A DNA stretch of 35,961 bases from Acidithiobacillus ferrivorans (GTDB taxonomy: Bacteria; Pseudomonadota; Gammaproteobacteria; Acidithiobacillales; Acidithiobacillaceae): contig DYJM01000010.1 of the NCBI GenBank assembly GCA_020723125.1, positions 1-35,961 of the forward strand, in the 5' to 3' direction. Every line of letters starts with the position of its first letter. Position 1 is the stretch's first letter. Position numbers and translations under genes: made by a program. Positions 8,240 through 14,822 of the stretch are shown piece after piece. The notes below the pieces were generated by a model. The model saw only the letters and a program-made list of their open reading frames with translations. It did not search any database and was not told the DNA's origin.

Positions 8240-8988
8240 TCAGCACCAGCAAAGTGCAGTTCGTCCCCGGAATCACCATCTGGAAACAAATTGTCGATGA
8301 TCTGCAGGCCCGCATAGATTCCGGTGAACTTGTCGAAAATCAGAAACTGCCCGGCGAGGCGGATCTGGCCAAGGCTTACGGAGTCAATCGCCATACCATG
8401 CGCCGCGCCCTGCAGGAACTCGCGGCCATGGGCAAGGTGCGCATACAGCATGGTCGCGGCAGTTTTGTCGCCAAGCATGTGTTTGACTATGAACTGGTCG
8501 AAAGGCCGCGCTTTTCGGAATGGGTCAAAAAGTACAATAAACCCGGCAAAAATGACATTCTGGAGGCGGCCATACTGAATCTGGCCGAGCTGCCTGAATT
8601 GGCGCGCATTCAGCAATATGGCGTCTTCCCGCAATACCCCCAGGTTGCGATGATCAAAACCCTTGGCCGGGTCGGCGAAGAGCCCATTTCCATTGCCAGA
8701 CATCTTTTTTTCGGGGAAGCTCTGCTGGCCCTGGTGGATGATCTGCACGCCGGACGCGGTATCACTGAATCCCTGCGCCAGCATGGCATACAGGATTATA
8801 CCCGCATGCGCTCCACCATTTCGGCCACCATGTCCGGCCCTCAGGAGCGGGGTCTACTGAAAGTCGAAAAAGGGGAAATCATTTTTGTCTGCGAAAACGT
8901 CAATGTTGATACGAGTGGCGTCGGCATAGAATTCTCAACGGTCATTTATCCGTCTTCACGGGTGCGGCTGGTTTATGAGCCGGGTTGA
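8236..8988 (+). CDS. phnF: GntR/HutC-family regulator PhnF
   Basis: This is a 250-aa transcription factor with an N-terminal GntR winged helix (about residues 12-82: IWKQIVDDLQARIDSGEL, LPGEADLAKAYGVNRHTMRRALQEL, GRGSFV) and a C-terminal UTRA ligand-binding domain (about 100-245). PhnF proteins usually repress phosphonate operons. The preferred start is ATG 8236, which overlaps the phnN stop, rather than the upstream in-frame ATG at 8200 used in the ORF track. Being last in the operon with an operator-like site at the operon start suggests autoregulation. Its last 47 bp are also the 3' end of yihY on the other strand. Confidence 0.9.
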   Translation: MISTSKVQFVPGITIWKQIVDDLQARIDSGELVENQKLPGEADLAKAYGVNRHTMRRALQELAAMGKVRIQHGRGSFVAKHVFDYELVERPRFSEWVKKYNKPGKNDILEAAILNLAELPELARIQQYGVFPQYPQVAMIKTLGRVGEEPISIARHLFFGEALLALVDDLHAGRGITESLRQHGIQDYTRMRSTISATMSGPQERGLLKVEKGEIIFVCENVNVDTSGVGIEFSTVIYPSSRVRLVYEPG

Positions 8989-9874
8989 GCGTGTTCCGGT
9001 CAGAATAAACACCCGCTTCAGCCATTTCCGCGCCGAATAAAATACTGGCCCAGGCCATATACAACCAGAGCAGAAACACCGGAAAAGCGCCCAGCGCCCC
9101 GTAAACTGTTTCAAAAGTCGAGAAGCGTAAATAGGCGGAGAGACCGAATTTGTCCAGCTCAAACAAAAAGGCTACCGTCATCCCCCCCAGCAGCGCATCC
9201 CGCCAGCGCGGCGCTGCCGCCGGCAAAATCTTGTAGAGCAGCAGCATCATCACCGTCACCACCAAAAAAGTCAGAACATGACTGAAAAACGGTGGCAGCA
9301 CGGGAATGTGACCCAGATATTTCAACAAGGGTTGCAAAGGGCCCAGCAGGGGCAGGAGCAATGCCACACTCAGGGGCGCTACGACCAGCATGGCGAGATA
9401 ACGCAAAACCCGGCACCACCAGCAATGGGGTGCAACCCCCCAGATGGCATTCAGATGCCGCTCTACCGCATGCAGCAGAAACACCGCCGTCAACGACAAA
9501 CCAATTACCCCCAGCCACCCCAGTTGCGTTCCCTTGGCGGCCAGTAAATTCACTTCATGAAGAATGGCATAACCCGTCTGCGGAACAAAGCTGCGCAATA
9601 TCAGGTGATCCACCTGTGTGCGATGCATCACACTGAATCCCACCAGATTCCACATGCTGAATACCAGCACTGCCAGCGGAATCAAACCAAATAAAGTCGT
9701 ATAGGACAGCAGACCAGCCCGATCAATGCAGTCATCTTTCCAGAAGCCATGCCAGGCCCGATACCAGCGAAAACCGAAACCAAGCACAAAACCCTTACGG
9801 GCAGGAGGCTGTGGGCGCGAACCATCTTCCTTTTTACCAAAACACTGCTGGCCTTCTTTATGATCAGTACTCAC
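8942..9874 (-). CDS. yihY: YihY/BrkB-family inner membrane protein
   Basis: This is a polytopic membrane protein of the YihY/BrkB family (formerly misassigned as RNase BN), with about six TM segments. Family landmarks are DRAGLLSYTTLFGLIPLAVLVFSM, LNAIWGVA, a central PLSVALLLPLLGPL helix and the late VYGALGAFPVFLLWLYMAWASILFGAEMAEA. Its function is unknown in general. The ORF track starts at 9898, but GTG 9874 has a perfect GGGAGG seven bases upstream and overlaps the hda stop (GTGA), so GTG is chosen (310 aa). The 3' end overlaps the convergent phnF by 47 bp, with no terminator between them. Confidence 0.88.
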   Translation of the reverse strand: MSTDHKEGQQCFGKKEDGSRPQPPARKGFVLGFGFRWYRAWHGFWKDDCIDRAGLLSYTTLFGLIPLAVLVFSMWNLVGFSVMHRTQVDHLILRSFVPQTGYAILHEVNLLAAKGTQLGWLGVIGLSLTAVFLLHAVERHLNAIWGVAPHCWWCRVLRYLAMLVVAPLSVALLLPLLGPLQPLLKYLGHIPVLPPFFSHVLTFLVVTVMMLLLYKILPAAAPRWRDALLGGMTVAFLFELDKFGLSAYLRFSTFETVYGALGAFPVFLLWLYMAWASILFGAEMAEAGVYSDRNTLNPAHKPAAPVKTDK

Positions 9875-10608
9875 AAAGACGCCTCCCTGTCCAGACAATG
9901 ACGAATAAATGGAATGGTCAGTTGGCGTTGCTGCTCCCAGCTGCGCGCATCCAGCATCTCCAGCAAGGACTCCAGCACGGCCATATCCCGCGATTGATGG
10001 CGCAGCACATACCGGGCAACGTCCCGGTCCATGCGCAAGCCGCGACGCCGGGCCATGGTCTGCAAAATATGCAGCCGCTGCAGATCATCGGGTAATTGCA
10101 GAGCCATTGGCATACAGGCGCTGAACCGGCTCGCCCAATCCGGCAGCGTCCAGTCCAGTTGCCGGGGTGCTTCCCGACCCGCCAGCAGCAAAGGCCGGGC
10201 GCGATGAAAACGTTCATTGTAAAGGTCATACAAAAATTTTTCTTGATCCACCTGACCGGCCCAGGCGTCCACATTATCCAGACAGAGCAAAGGGGCATCC
10301 ACCAGACTGGAAAAAGTTTCCGGCAGCGCCAGATCCACAAAGGACTGCATCATTTCGGCGCATTCAATATAAGGTATCCAACCTGCATCGCTTTGGGCAG
10401 CACCCTGTAATAAATGGCTTTTACCCACCCCTCCCGGGCCATGCAAATAAAGTCCAAACACGGGTGCTGGCCGTACCAGCAGACTCCGAACGGCATTCAA
10501 TGCGGCGGTGTTGGGTTCTGGACAAAAATCATCAAGCGTTGCGCCACTTCGCAACCCCAAAGGCAGGCGCATCTGACCATTGGCGAGCATCAGCAGCGCC
10601 TGAACCAC
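9871..10608 (-). CDS. hda: DnaA regulatory inactivator Hda
   Basis: This is a AAA+ protein homologous to DnaA domain III that, bound to the DNA polymerase clamp, stimulates hydrolysis of DnaA-ATP and so limits re-initiation of replication. Near the N-terminus QMRLPL (residues 12-17) matches the clamp-binding motif of Hda. Walker A GPGGVGKS is at 57-64 and Walker B is LLCLDNVD. There is no C-terminal DnaA-box-binding helix-turn-helix, which separates it from DnaA. The start may be GTG 10608 or ATG 10590; both keep the clamp motif. It is co-transcribed with yihY (GTGA overlap) and divergent from sodB. Confidence 0.9.
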   Translation of the reverse strand: MVQALLMLANGQMRLPLGLRSGATLDDFCPEPNTAALNAVRSLLVRPAPVFGLYLHGPGGVGKSHLLQGAAQSDAGWIPYIECAEMMQSFVDLALPETFSSLVDAPLLCLDNVDAWAGQVDQEKFLYDLYNERFHRARPLLLAGREAPRQLDWTLPDWASRFSACMPMALQLPDDLQRLHILQTMARRRGLRMDRDVARYVLRHQSRDMAVLESLLEMLDARSWEQQRQLTIPFIRHCLDREASL

Positions 10609-10669
10609 AAATATCGTAAGCCTTCAGAGCTTACCCAGGAAAAACTGTCATGGCTTGGCATGACCCCAG

Positions 10670-10698
10670 AAGCTAGGCAAGAGACCCTTGGCTGTCAA
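10670..10698 (-). promoter_or_regulatory. Predicted hda-yihY promoter
   Basis: Reading the minus strand: TTGACA (10698-10693), a 17-bp spacer and TAGCTT (10675-10670). Transcription would start near 10664. An inverted repeat GTCATG-N6-CATGAC (10647-10664) lies right at the predicted start and could be an operator. The elements are seen directly; function is inferred. Confidence 0.5.
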
Positions 10699-10760
10699 GC
10701 AGATTCTTATCCATTTCCCCACCCTCTGAAACCGCGCGAATAAGCTTCTTCACAGTCAGA

Positions 10761-10774
10761 CGACCAGCAGGTCG
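10761..10774. repeat. Inverted repeat next to the sodB -35
   Basis: CGACCAGCAGGTCG (CGACC-N4-GGTCG) ends two bases before the sodB -35. The string CGACCAGCAGG occurs again in the sodB leader, around 10825-10835, running into the ribosome-binding site. This may be an activator or repressor site; no known regulator is assigned. Confidence 0.35.
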
Positions 10775-10775
10775 T

Positions 10776-10804
10776 TTGCAGCCTCCTCTGCCACTGACTA
10801 CAAT
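10776..10804 (+). promoter_or_regulatory. Predicted sodB promoter
   Basis: TTGCAG (10776-10781), a 17-bp spacer and TACAAT (10799-10804). The start of transcription would be near 10811, giving a leader of about 36 nt with GGAGAG before the sodB ATG. Confidence 0.6.
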
Positions 10805-10846
10805 CACAGGGATTCATTCCCAACCGACCAGCAGGAGAGTAAAGCA

Positions 10847-11464
10847 ATGTCTGAATATAACGTACGTGAAGAATTGAAGCCCAGCGGTCTTGACGGCATT
10901 TCCGACGCCCAGATCAACGATCACTGGGGCTTGTACGTCGGCTATGTCAACCAGAGTAACGCCCTGCACAAAGAACTTGAGGAAATGCGTGCGGCCGGCA
11001 AAACCGCTTCCCTGACCTACGCTGACCGCCGCCGTCGTTTTGGTTTTGAATACAACGGCATGGTCCTGCACGAATACTACTTCGCCCAGTTGAAACCCGG
11101 CGTCAGCATGGATCAGGCTCCCGGTTTCAAGGCTGCTGTCACCGAACAGTTCGGCAGCGCCGAAGCCTGGCACGAAGACCTCATGGTTGCCGCCAAAAGC
11201 CGCAGCGTTGGTTGGGCCATTGCCTATTACGACGGCACTACCGGCCAGATCAACAACCATTTCGTCCAGTTGCACGAAGATGGCAATATCAGCGGCTTTG
11301 TCCCTCTGGTCATTGTGGACGTGTTTGAACATGCCTACATGGTCGACTGGAAAGCCCTGGGGCGTGGCGATTACCTGGCAGCACTCCACAAAAACATGAA
11401 CTGGAGTGTCATTGAAGCACGCTTCCAGGCAGCCAAAAGCGGACAGATTTTCAAGCGCTTCTGA
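10847..11464 (+). CDS. sodB: Fe/Mn superoxide dismutase
   Basis: A cytoplasmic superoxide dismutase converting superoxide to hydrogen peroxide and oxygen. Likely metal ligands are His26 (NDHWGLYVGYVN), His75 (GMVLHEYYF), Asp158 and His162 (VDVFEHAY). The N-terminal half lacks the classical HHxxHH arrangement and instead resembles the divergent NHFxLYxGYV subfamily, so Fe versus Mn preference cannot be read from sequence. Length 205 aa, no signal peptide. The start ATG follows AGGAGAGTAAAGCA, a clear ribosome-binding site. It is monocistronic, with its own promoter and a strong terminator. Confidence 0.93.
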   Translation: MSEYNVREELKPSGLDGISDAQINDHWGLYVGYVNQSNALHKELEEMRAAGKTASLTYADRRRRFGFEYNGMVLHEYYFAQLKPGVSMDQAPGFKAAVTEQFGSAEAWHEDLMVAAKSRSVGWAIAYYDGTTGQINNHFVQLHEDGNISGFVPLVIVDVFEHAYMVDWKALGRGDYLAALHKNMNWSVIEARFQAAKSGQIFKRF

Positions 11465-11516
11465 GCGGTTAGCGGGGTAACCCTGACGCCCAGTGACTTG
11501 CAGCGTCTGAATGAGA

Positions 11517-11541
11517 GAGCGGCCCGGCCGCTCTTTTTTTT
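11517..11541 (+). terminator. Intrinsic terminator of sodB
   Basis: GAGCGGCCCGGCCGCTC forms a GC-rich hairpin directly followed by eight T residues. The last T residues are also the first bases of the purM -35 box. Confidence 0.9.
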
Positions 11542-11568
11542 GACAGCAGCCAGCCCCCCTCATAACAT
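11540..11568 (+). promoter_or_regulatory. Predicted purMN promoter
   Basis: A consensus -35 TTGACA (11540-11545), a 17-bp spacer and TAACAT (11563-11568). The predicted start of transcription is near 11575, about 20 nt before the preferred purM GTG. The -35 is built into the T-tract of the sodB terminator. Confidence 0.6.
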
Positions 11569-11595
11569 GACCCGAAATTGATGGAGGAACTTGCT

Positions 11596-12633
11596 GTGGA
11601 CAGCCTCAAACCGCTTAGCTATCGCAGTGCAGGAGTCAACATTGACGCAGGAAATGCGCTGGTTGACCGGATCAAGCCCCTCGCCCGCAGCACCCACCGC
11701 CCCGGAGTGCTGGGTGGTATTGGCGGCTTTGGTGGACTTTTTGAATTGCCCAGCGGTTATCGCGAACCGGTACTGGTATCCGGAACCGATGGCGTCGGCA
11801 CCAAATTGCTGCTGGCCCTGGAAGCCCAGCAGCATGATGGTATAGGCATTGATCTGGTAGCCATGTGTGTCAACGATATCCTGGTTTCCGGCGCTGAACC
11901 CCTCTGGTTTTTGGATTACTACGCCTGCGGACAACTGGATACTACTGTTGCCGAAGCCGTTATCGCCGGTATTGCCGAAGGCTGCCGTCAGGCGGGCTGC
12001 GCACTGCTGGGCGGCGAAACCGCCGAAATGCCCGGTATGTACCCCGGCGGTCATTATGACCTGGCGGGCTTCGCGGTCGGTATCGTCGAAAAAAGCGAAA
12101 TATTGAATAGTGATGCCTGTCAGGAAGGGGATGCGCTGATTGGCATCACCTCCTCAGGCGCCCACAGCAATGGCTACTCCCTCATCCGTGAAATTCTGGT
12201 TCGCAGTGGTGCCCATGCGCATATTCAGTTAAATGGCGAAGCCCTGGTCGAACTTCTGCTACGTCCCACCCGGATTTACGTACAGGCCGTCCAGAAGCTG
12301 CGCAAAGTTGTCAACGTCCACGCCCTCGCCCACATTACCGGCGGTGGCCTCACCGAAAACCTGCCCCGCTCCCTGCCCGCCCAGCTGAGCGCTCACATCA
12401 ATCCTCGAAACTGGCAAGTTCCGGCACTTTTCCAGTGGTTGCAGGAGCAGGGTCAGGTCAGCACCGAAGAAATGCGGCGGGTGTTCAACCTCGGCATTGG
12501 CATGGTCGCCATGGTCCCCTGGGAATCCCGGCAAAACGCCCTGGAATCCCTGCAGGCCAGCGGTGAAGAAGCTTACGTTATTGGCCAGCTCGCCCTCCGC
12601 CAGGCCGATGAAGGGGTCGTTTTTCTTGACTAA
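11596..12633 (+). CDS. purM: Phosphoribosylformylglycinamidine cyclo-ligase PurM
   Basis: AIR synthetase, which closes the imidazole ring with ATP in de novo purine synthesis. Family blocks are [99 protein letters not shown] and the C-terminal FNLGIGMV. The ORF track begins at TTG 11578. GTG 11596 is preferred because GGAGG lies eight bases upstream and the protein then starts just before the conserved LSY block (345 aa). The 3' end overlaps purN. Confidence 0.95.
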   Translation: MDSLKPLSYRSAGVNIDAGNALVDRIKPLARSTHRPGVLGGIGGFGGLFELPSGYREPVLVSGTDGVGTKLLLALEAQQHDGIGIDLVAMCVNDILVSGAEPLWFLDYYACGQLDTTVAEAVIAGIAEGCRQAGCALLGGETAEMPGMYPGGHYDLAGFAVGIVEKSEILNSDACQEGDALIGITSSGAHSNGYSLIREILVRSGAHAHIQLNGEALVELLLRPTRIYVQAVQKLRKVVNVHALAHITGGGLTENLPRSLPAQLSAHINPRNWQVPALFQWLQEQGQVSTEEMRRVFNLGIGMVAMVPWESRQNALESLQASGEEAYVIGQLALRQADEGVVFLD

Positions 12634-13285
12634 GAAACTGGTGCTGCTGATTTCCGGTCGCGGCAGCAATTTACAAAGCATCCTGCGGGCCTGTCAGACC
12701 GGACAAATAGCCGATACGAAAATCGCCGCAGTCATCAGCAATCGGGCCGAAGCCCCCGGATTGATGGTGGCACAGGCAGCGGGTATCCCCACCGAAGTCA
12801 CAGACCATCGTGCCTTTCCCAGTCGCGCTGAATTTGATGCTGCGCTGCAGCAGCAGATTGACCGCTACGCTCCGGATCTGGTGGTACTTGCCGGTTTCAT
12901 GCGGCAACTGACAGATGCTTTTGTGGAACACTATCTGGGCCGGCTGGTCAACATTCACCCTTCCCTGCTGCCCGCCTTTCCCGGTCTGCACACCCATGCC
13001 CGCGCCATCGCTCAAGGTGTCTGCTGGCACGGTGCCAGTGTCCATTTTGTCATCCCGGAACTGGACGCCGGTCCGGTCATCATTCAGGCAGCCGTACCTG
13101 TCCATACGGATGACGATCCTGCCCGACTGGCGGCAAGAGTTCTTGCTGCCGAACACGAAATTTATCCCCGGGCATTGAACGCCGTTCTGAGCGGCTGGTG
13201 CAGCCTTAAGGAAGGCCGGGTGATTTGGTCAACACCTGTTCCTTCCTGCGCAGATACGGCCATCAATCCGGTTATTACAAGATAG
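12626..13285 (+). CDS. purN: Phosphoribosylglycinamide formyltransferase PurN
   Basis: GAR transformylase (10-formyl-THF dependent) of purine synthesis. The N-terminal [13 protein letters not shown] is the phosphate-binding loop. Catalytic Asn and His are in [11 protein letters not shown] and the catalytic Asp in PELDAGPVI. The start is probably TTG 12626 (TTGACTAAG), which overlaps the purM stop by eight bases; ATG 12608 is the alternative. The C-terminal 25 or so residues ([17 protein letters not shown]) extend a little past the usual end. The purM-purN order is common in gammaproteobacteria. Confidence 0.94.
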   Translation: MTKKLVLLISGRGSNLQSILRACQTGQIADTKIAAVISNRAEAPGLMVAQAAGIPTEVTDHRAFPSRAEFDAALQQQIDRYAPDLVVLAGFMRQLTDAFVEHYLGRLVNIHPSLLPAFPGLHTHARAIAQGVCWHGASVHFVIPELDAGPVIIQAAVPVHTDDDPARLAARVLAAEHEIYPRALNAVLSGWCSLKEGRVIWSTPVPSCADTAINPVITR

Positions 13286-13304
13286 TCATCACCTAAAAAG
13301 CCCG

Positions 13305-13973
13305 TCACTGTCCATTCAGACATCGCACTGAACCGGAAACCTCCACAGACAGCGCCGATTCACCAGGCGCACTGGCCACGGGAGCACGCGCCGCCATCAT
13401 CAGCACCGGCCCGGGAGAACTGCGTAAGGTATTAATCTGTACGGAATTCAGCACGCTTTGCGCATAACCAAAATCCCTGCAAAAGTTGTTCGCACGCTGC
13501 TTAAAGCGCTGAATGGCCTGATGGGCTGCTGCCGATGCAGCGCTTTCACGGGCACCTTCGGTAGGAGCGGCCTGCATGGAAACCAGCTCCAGACGGGATT
13601 GTAAATCTCCCAGAAGCTGATCCAGCCGGGACGATTGTGGAGCGCTGACCTGCAGAGTCTGCTGTACGGTCCAGCCATCGGGCTTGCCATTCACATAATC
13701 ACGTTGCGTATGATAATTCATCGTCTGCGCCTGAACATGATCGGCTTGCTCGGTCTGCTGCAAGGCCCAACGCATTTTTGCGTTCACTTTTTGCGCCAGC
13801 TCTGCAGCATTTGCCCCGGTGGCACTGGCCTGCAACTGCGCAACCATGAGCGTATTGGGCACATGATAAGATTGCTGCACGCTGAGATTTATTTCCTGGG
13901 CAGCCGTACCCGCTGAAGCCGTCAGTGAAACAGGGAATAATCCCCACAGCAAAATTTTCATTGAATTTTTCAT
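13305..13973 (-). CDS. Exported SIMPL-domain (DUF541) protein
   Basis: A secreted or periplasmic protein with a SIMPL/DUF541 domain, a family of unknown biochemical function sometimes linked to oxidative stress. The preferred start is ATG 13973 (MKNSMKILLWGLFPVSLTASAGTAAQE), which gives a signal peptide with a likely cut after ASAGTAA or so; GAGAAG precedes it. The ORF-track start at 14030 adds a tail without signal-peptide character. A pair of cysteines (NNFCRDF and the C-terminal VRCLNGQ) could form a disulfide. It is downstream of a cytochrome b561-like gene on the same strand. Confidence 0.75.
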   Translation of the reverse strand: MKNSMKILLWGLFPVSLTASAGTAAQEINLSVQQSYHVPNTLMVAQLQASATGANAAELAQKVNAKMRWALQQTEQADHVQAQTMNYHTQRDYVNGKPDGWTVQQTLQVSAPQSSRLDQLLGDLQSRLELVSMQAAPTEGARESAASAAAHQAIQRFKQRANNFCRDFGYAQSVLNSVQINTLRSSPGPVLMMAARAPVASAPGESALSVEVSGSVRCLNGQ

Positions 13974-14030
13974 TCGGCTTCTCGCTCCATTCAGTGGCTG
14001 ATGCATGCAGTCGTTTGGCAATGGTAACAA

Positions 14031-14633
14031 CTAACCACCCAGGCGAAAAATGTCGAGAATGCGATCGCGGCGCAGCAAATGCACAACAAACATCCCCACA
14101 TGTCCTATCCAGTAAGCCCACACCAGATTGGACAGGGCTTTATGCAGGGGAATCAGCGTTTGCAGCACCGCTCCGGGGGGCGTACCTCCCTGGGGCAAAA
14201 AGAAAAAAATCACCGTACCGGTAAGAGCCATCCAACTGACCAGAAGCAGACCGAGCCCATGGATCAGGGCAGCAAGTCCAGAAGCTGGACCGGGAGATTG
14301 AAGTTTTCCGCGCAAAAGTAAGCGAAAGTCATTAAAAACCGGTTGCCAGGGACCCAAGAACGGGAAAAGTTGCTGGCGGATTTGAGCTGAAGTCGCAATC
14401 CACAGCCACTGCCAGAGCAGGAAAAGTGCAGTAGTCAAACCCACCCAGGCATGAAAGCTGAACAGTAACTGGGTGAAACTGGCATAATCTGCATGTTGCC
14501 AATCGGGTGTCATCCACAAGGAAGAAAACAGTTGAATGGTTACACCGACAGCAATGCCGGCATGAAGCCAGCGCGCCTCCGGTGGCCACAGATTTTCCCT
14601 ACCAGCGTCAGAGTCAGAGCTATTTCTTATCAA
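14031..14633 (-). CDS. Cytochrome b561-family membrane protein
   Basis: A small four-TM b-type cytochrome (200 aa) of the cytochrome b561 / Ni-hydrogenase cytochrome b class, likely passing electrons between the quinone pool and a periplasmic partner. Candidate heme-ligand histidines lie in the membrane segments: RWLHAGIAVGV, FSFHAWVGL, ALIHGLGLLL and IGHVGMFVVHLL. The start is TTG 14633, supported by AAGGAG eight bases upstream. It precedes the exported SIMPL protein with a gap of 57 bp, suggesting one transcript. The partner and exact function are unknown. Confidence 0.75.
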   Translation of the reverse strand: MIRNSSDSDAGRENLWPPEARWLHAGIAVGVTIQLFSSLWMTPDWQHADYASFTQLLFSFHAWVGLTTALFLLWQWLWIATSAQIRQQLFPFLGPWQPVFNDFRLLLRGKLQSPGPASGLAALIHGLGLLLVSWMALTGTVIFFFLPQGGTPPGAVLQTLIPLHKALSNLVWAYWIGHVGMFVVHLLRRDRILDIFRLGG

Positions 14634-14770
14634 AGAGATAACTCCTTAATTTGCCATGCGTCAGACATGAAAACATAACCCACATCCATTTTAAGAACCT
14701 TCGCCATTGCGCCGGCAATCATACCAGAGTGCCTCCAATAAAAGGCAATAGCTTGTCCACAGCCATTTCC

Positions 14771-14799
14771 TTGACTATCTTTTATTCAGAGTGTTTACT
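14771..14799 (+). promoter_or_regulatory. Predicted ppsA-gpmI promoter with operator-like inverted repeat
   Basis: TTGACT (14771-14776), a 17-bp spacer and TTTACT (14794-14799). A perfect inverted repeat TCAGAGT-GTTT-ACTCTGA (14786-14803) covers the -10, a position typical of repressor sites. The rest of the divergent gap to the cytochrome b561 gene (14634-14770) shows no gene. Confidence 0.5.
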
Positions 14800-14822
14800 C
14801 TGATTTATCTGGAGAAAATCCT

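Noticed and set aside
8942-9898. Annotation of YihY as ribonuclease BN
   Set aside because: That was a historic misassignment; the protein is a membrane protein without nuclease motifs.
10814-11563. 249-aa ORF (-)
   Set aside because: Shadow of sodB, crossing its promoter and terminator.
13289-13305. CACCTAAAAAG, like the outer edge of repeat copy 2
   Set aside because: Only about 11 bases match and no internal repeat sequence follows; chance is sufficient.
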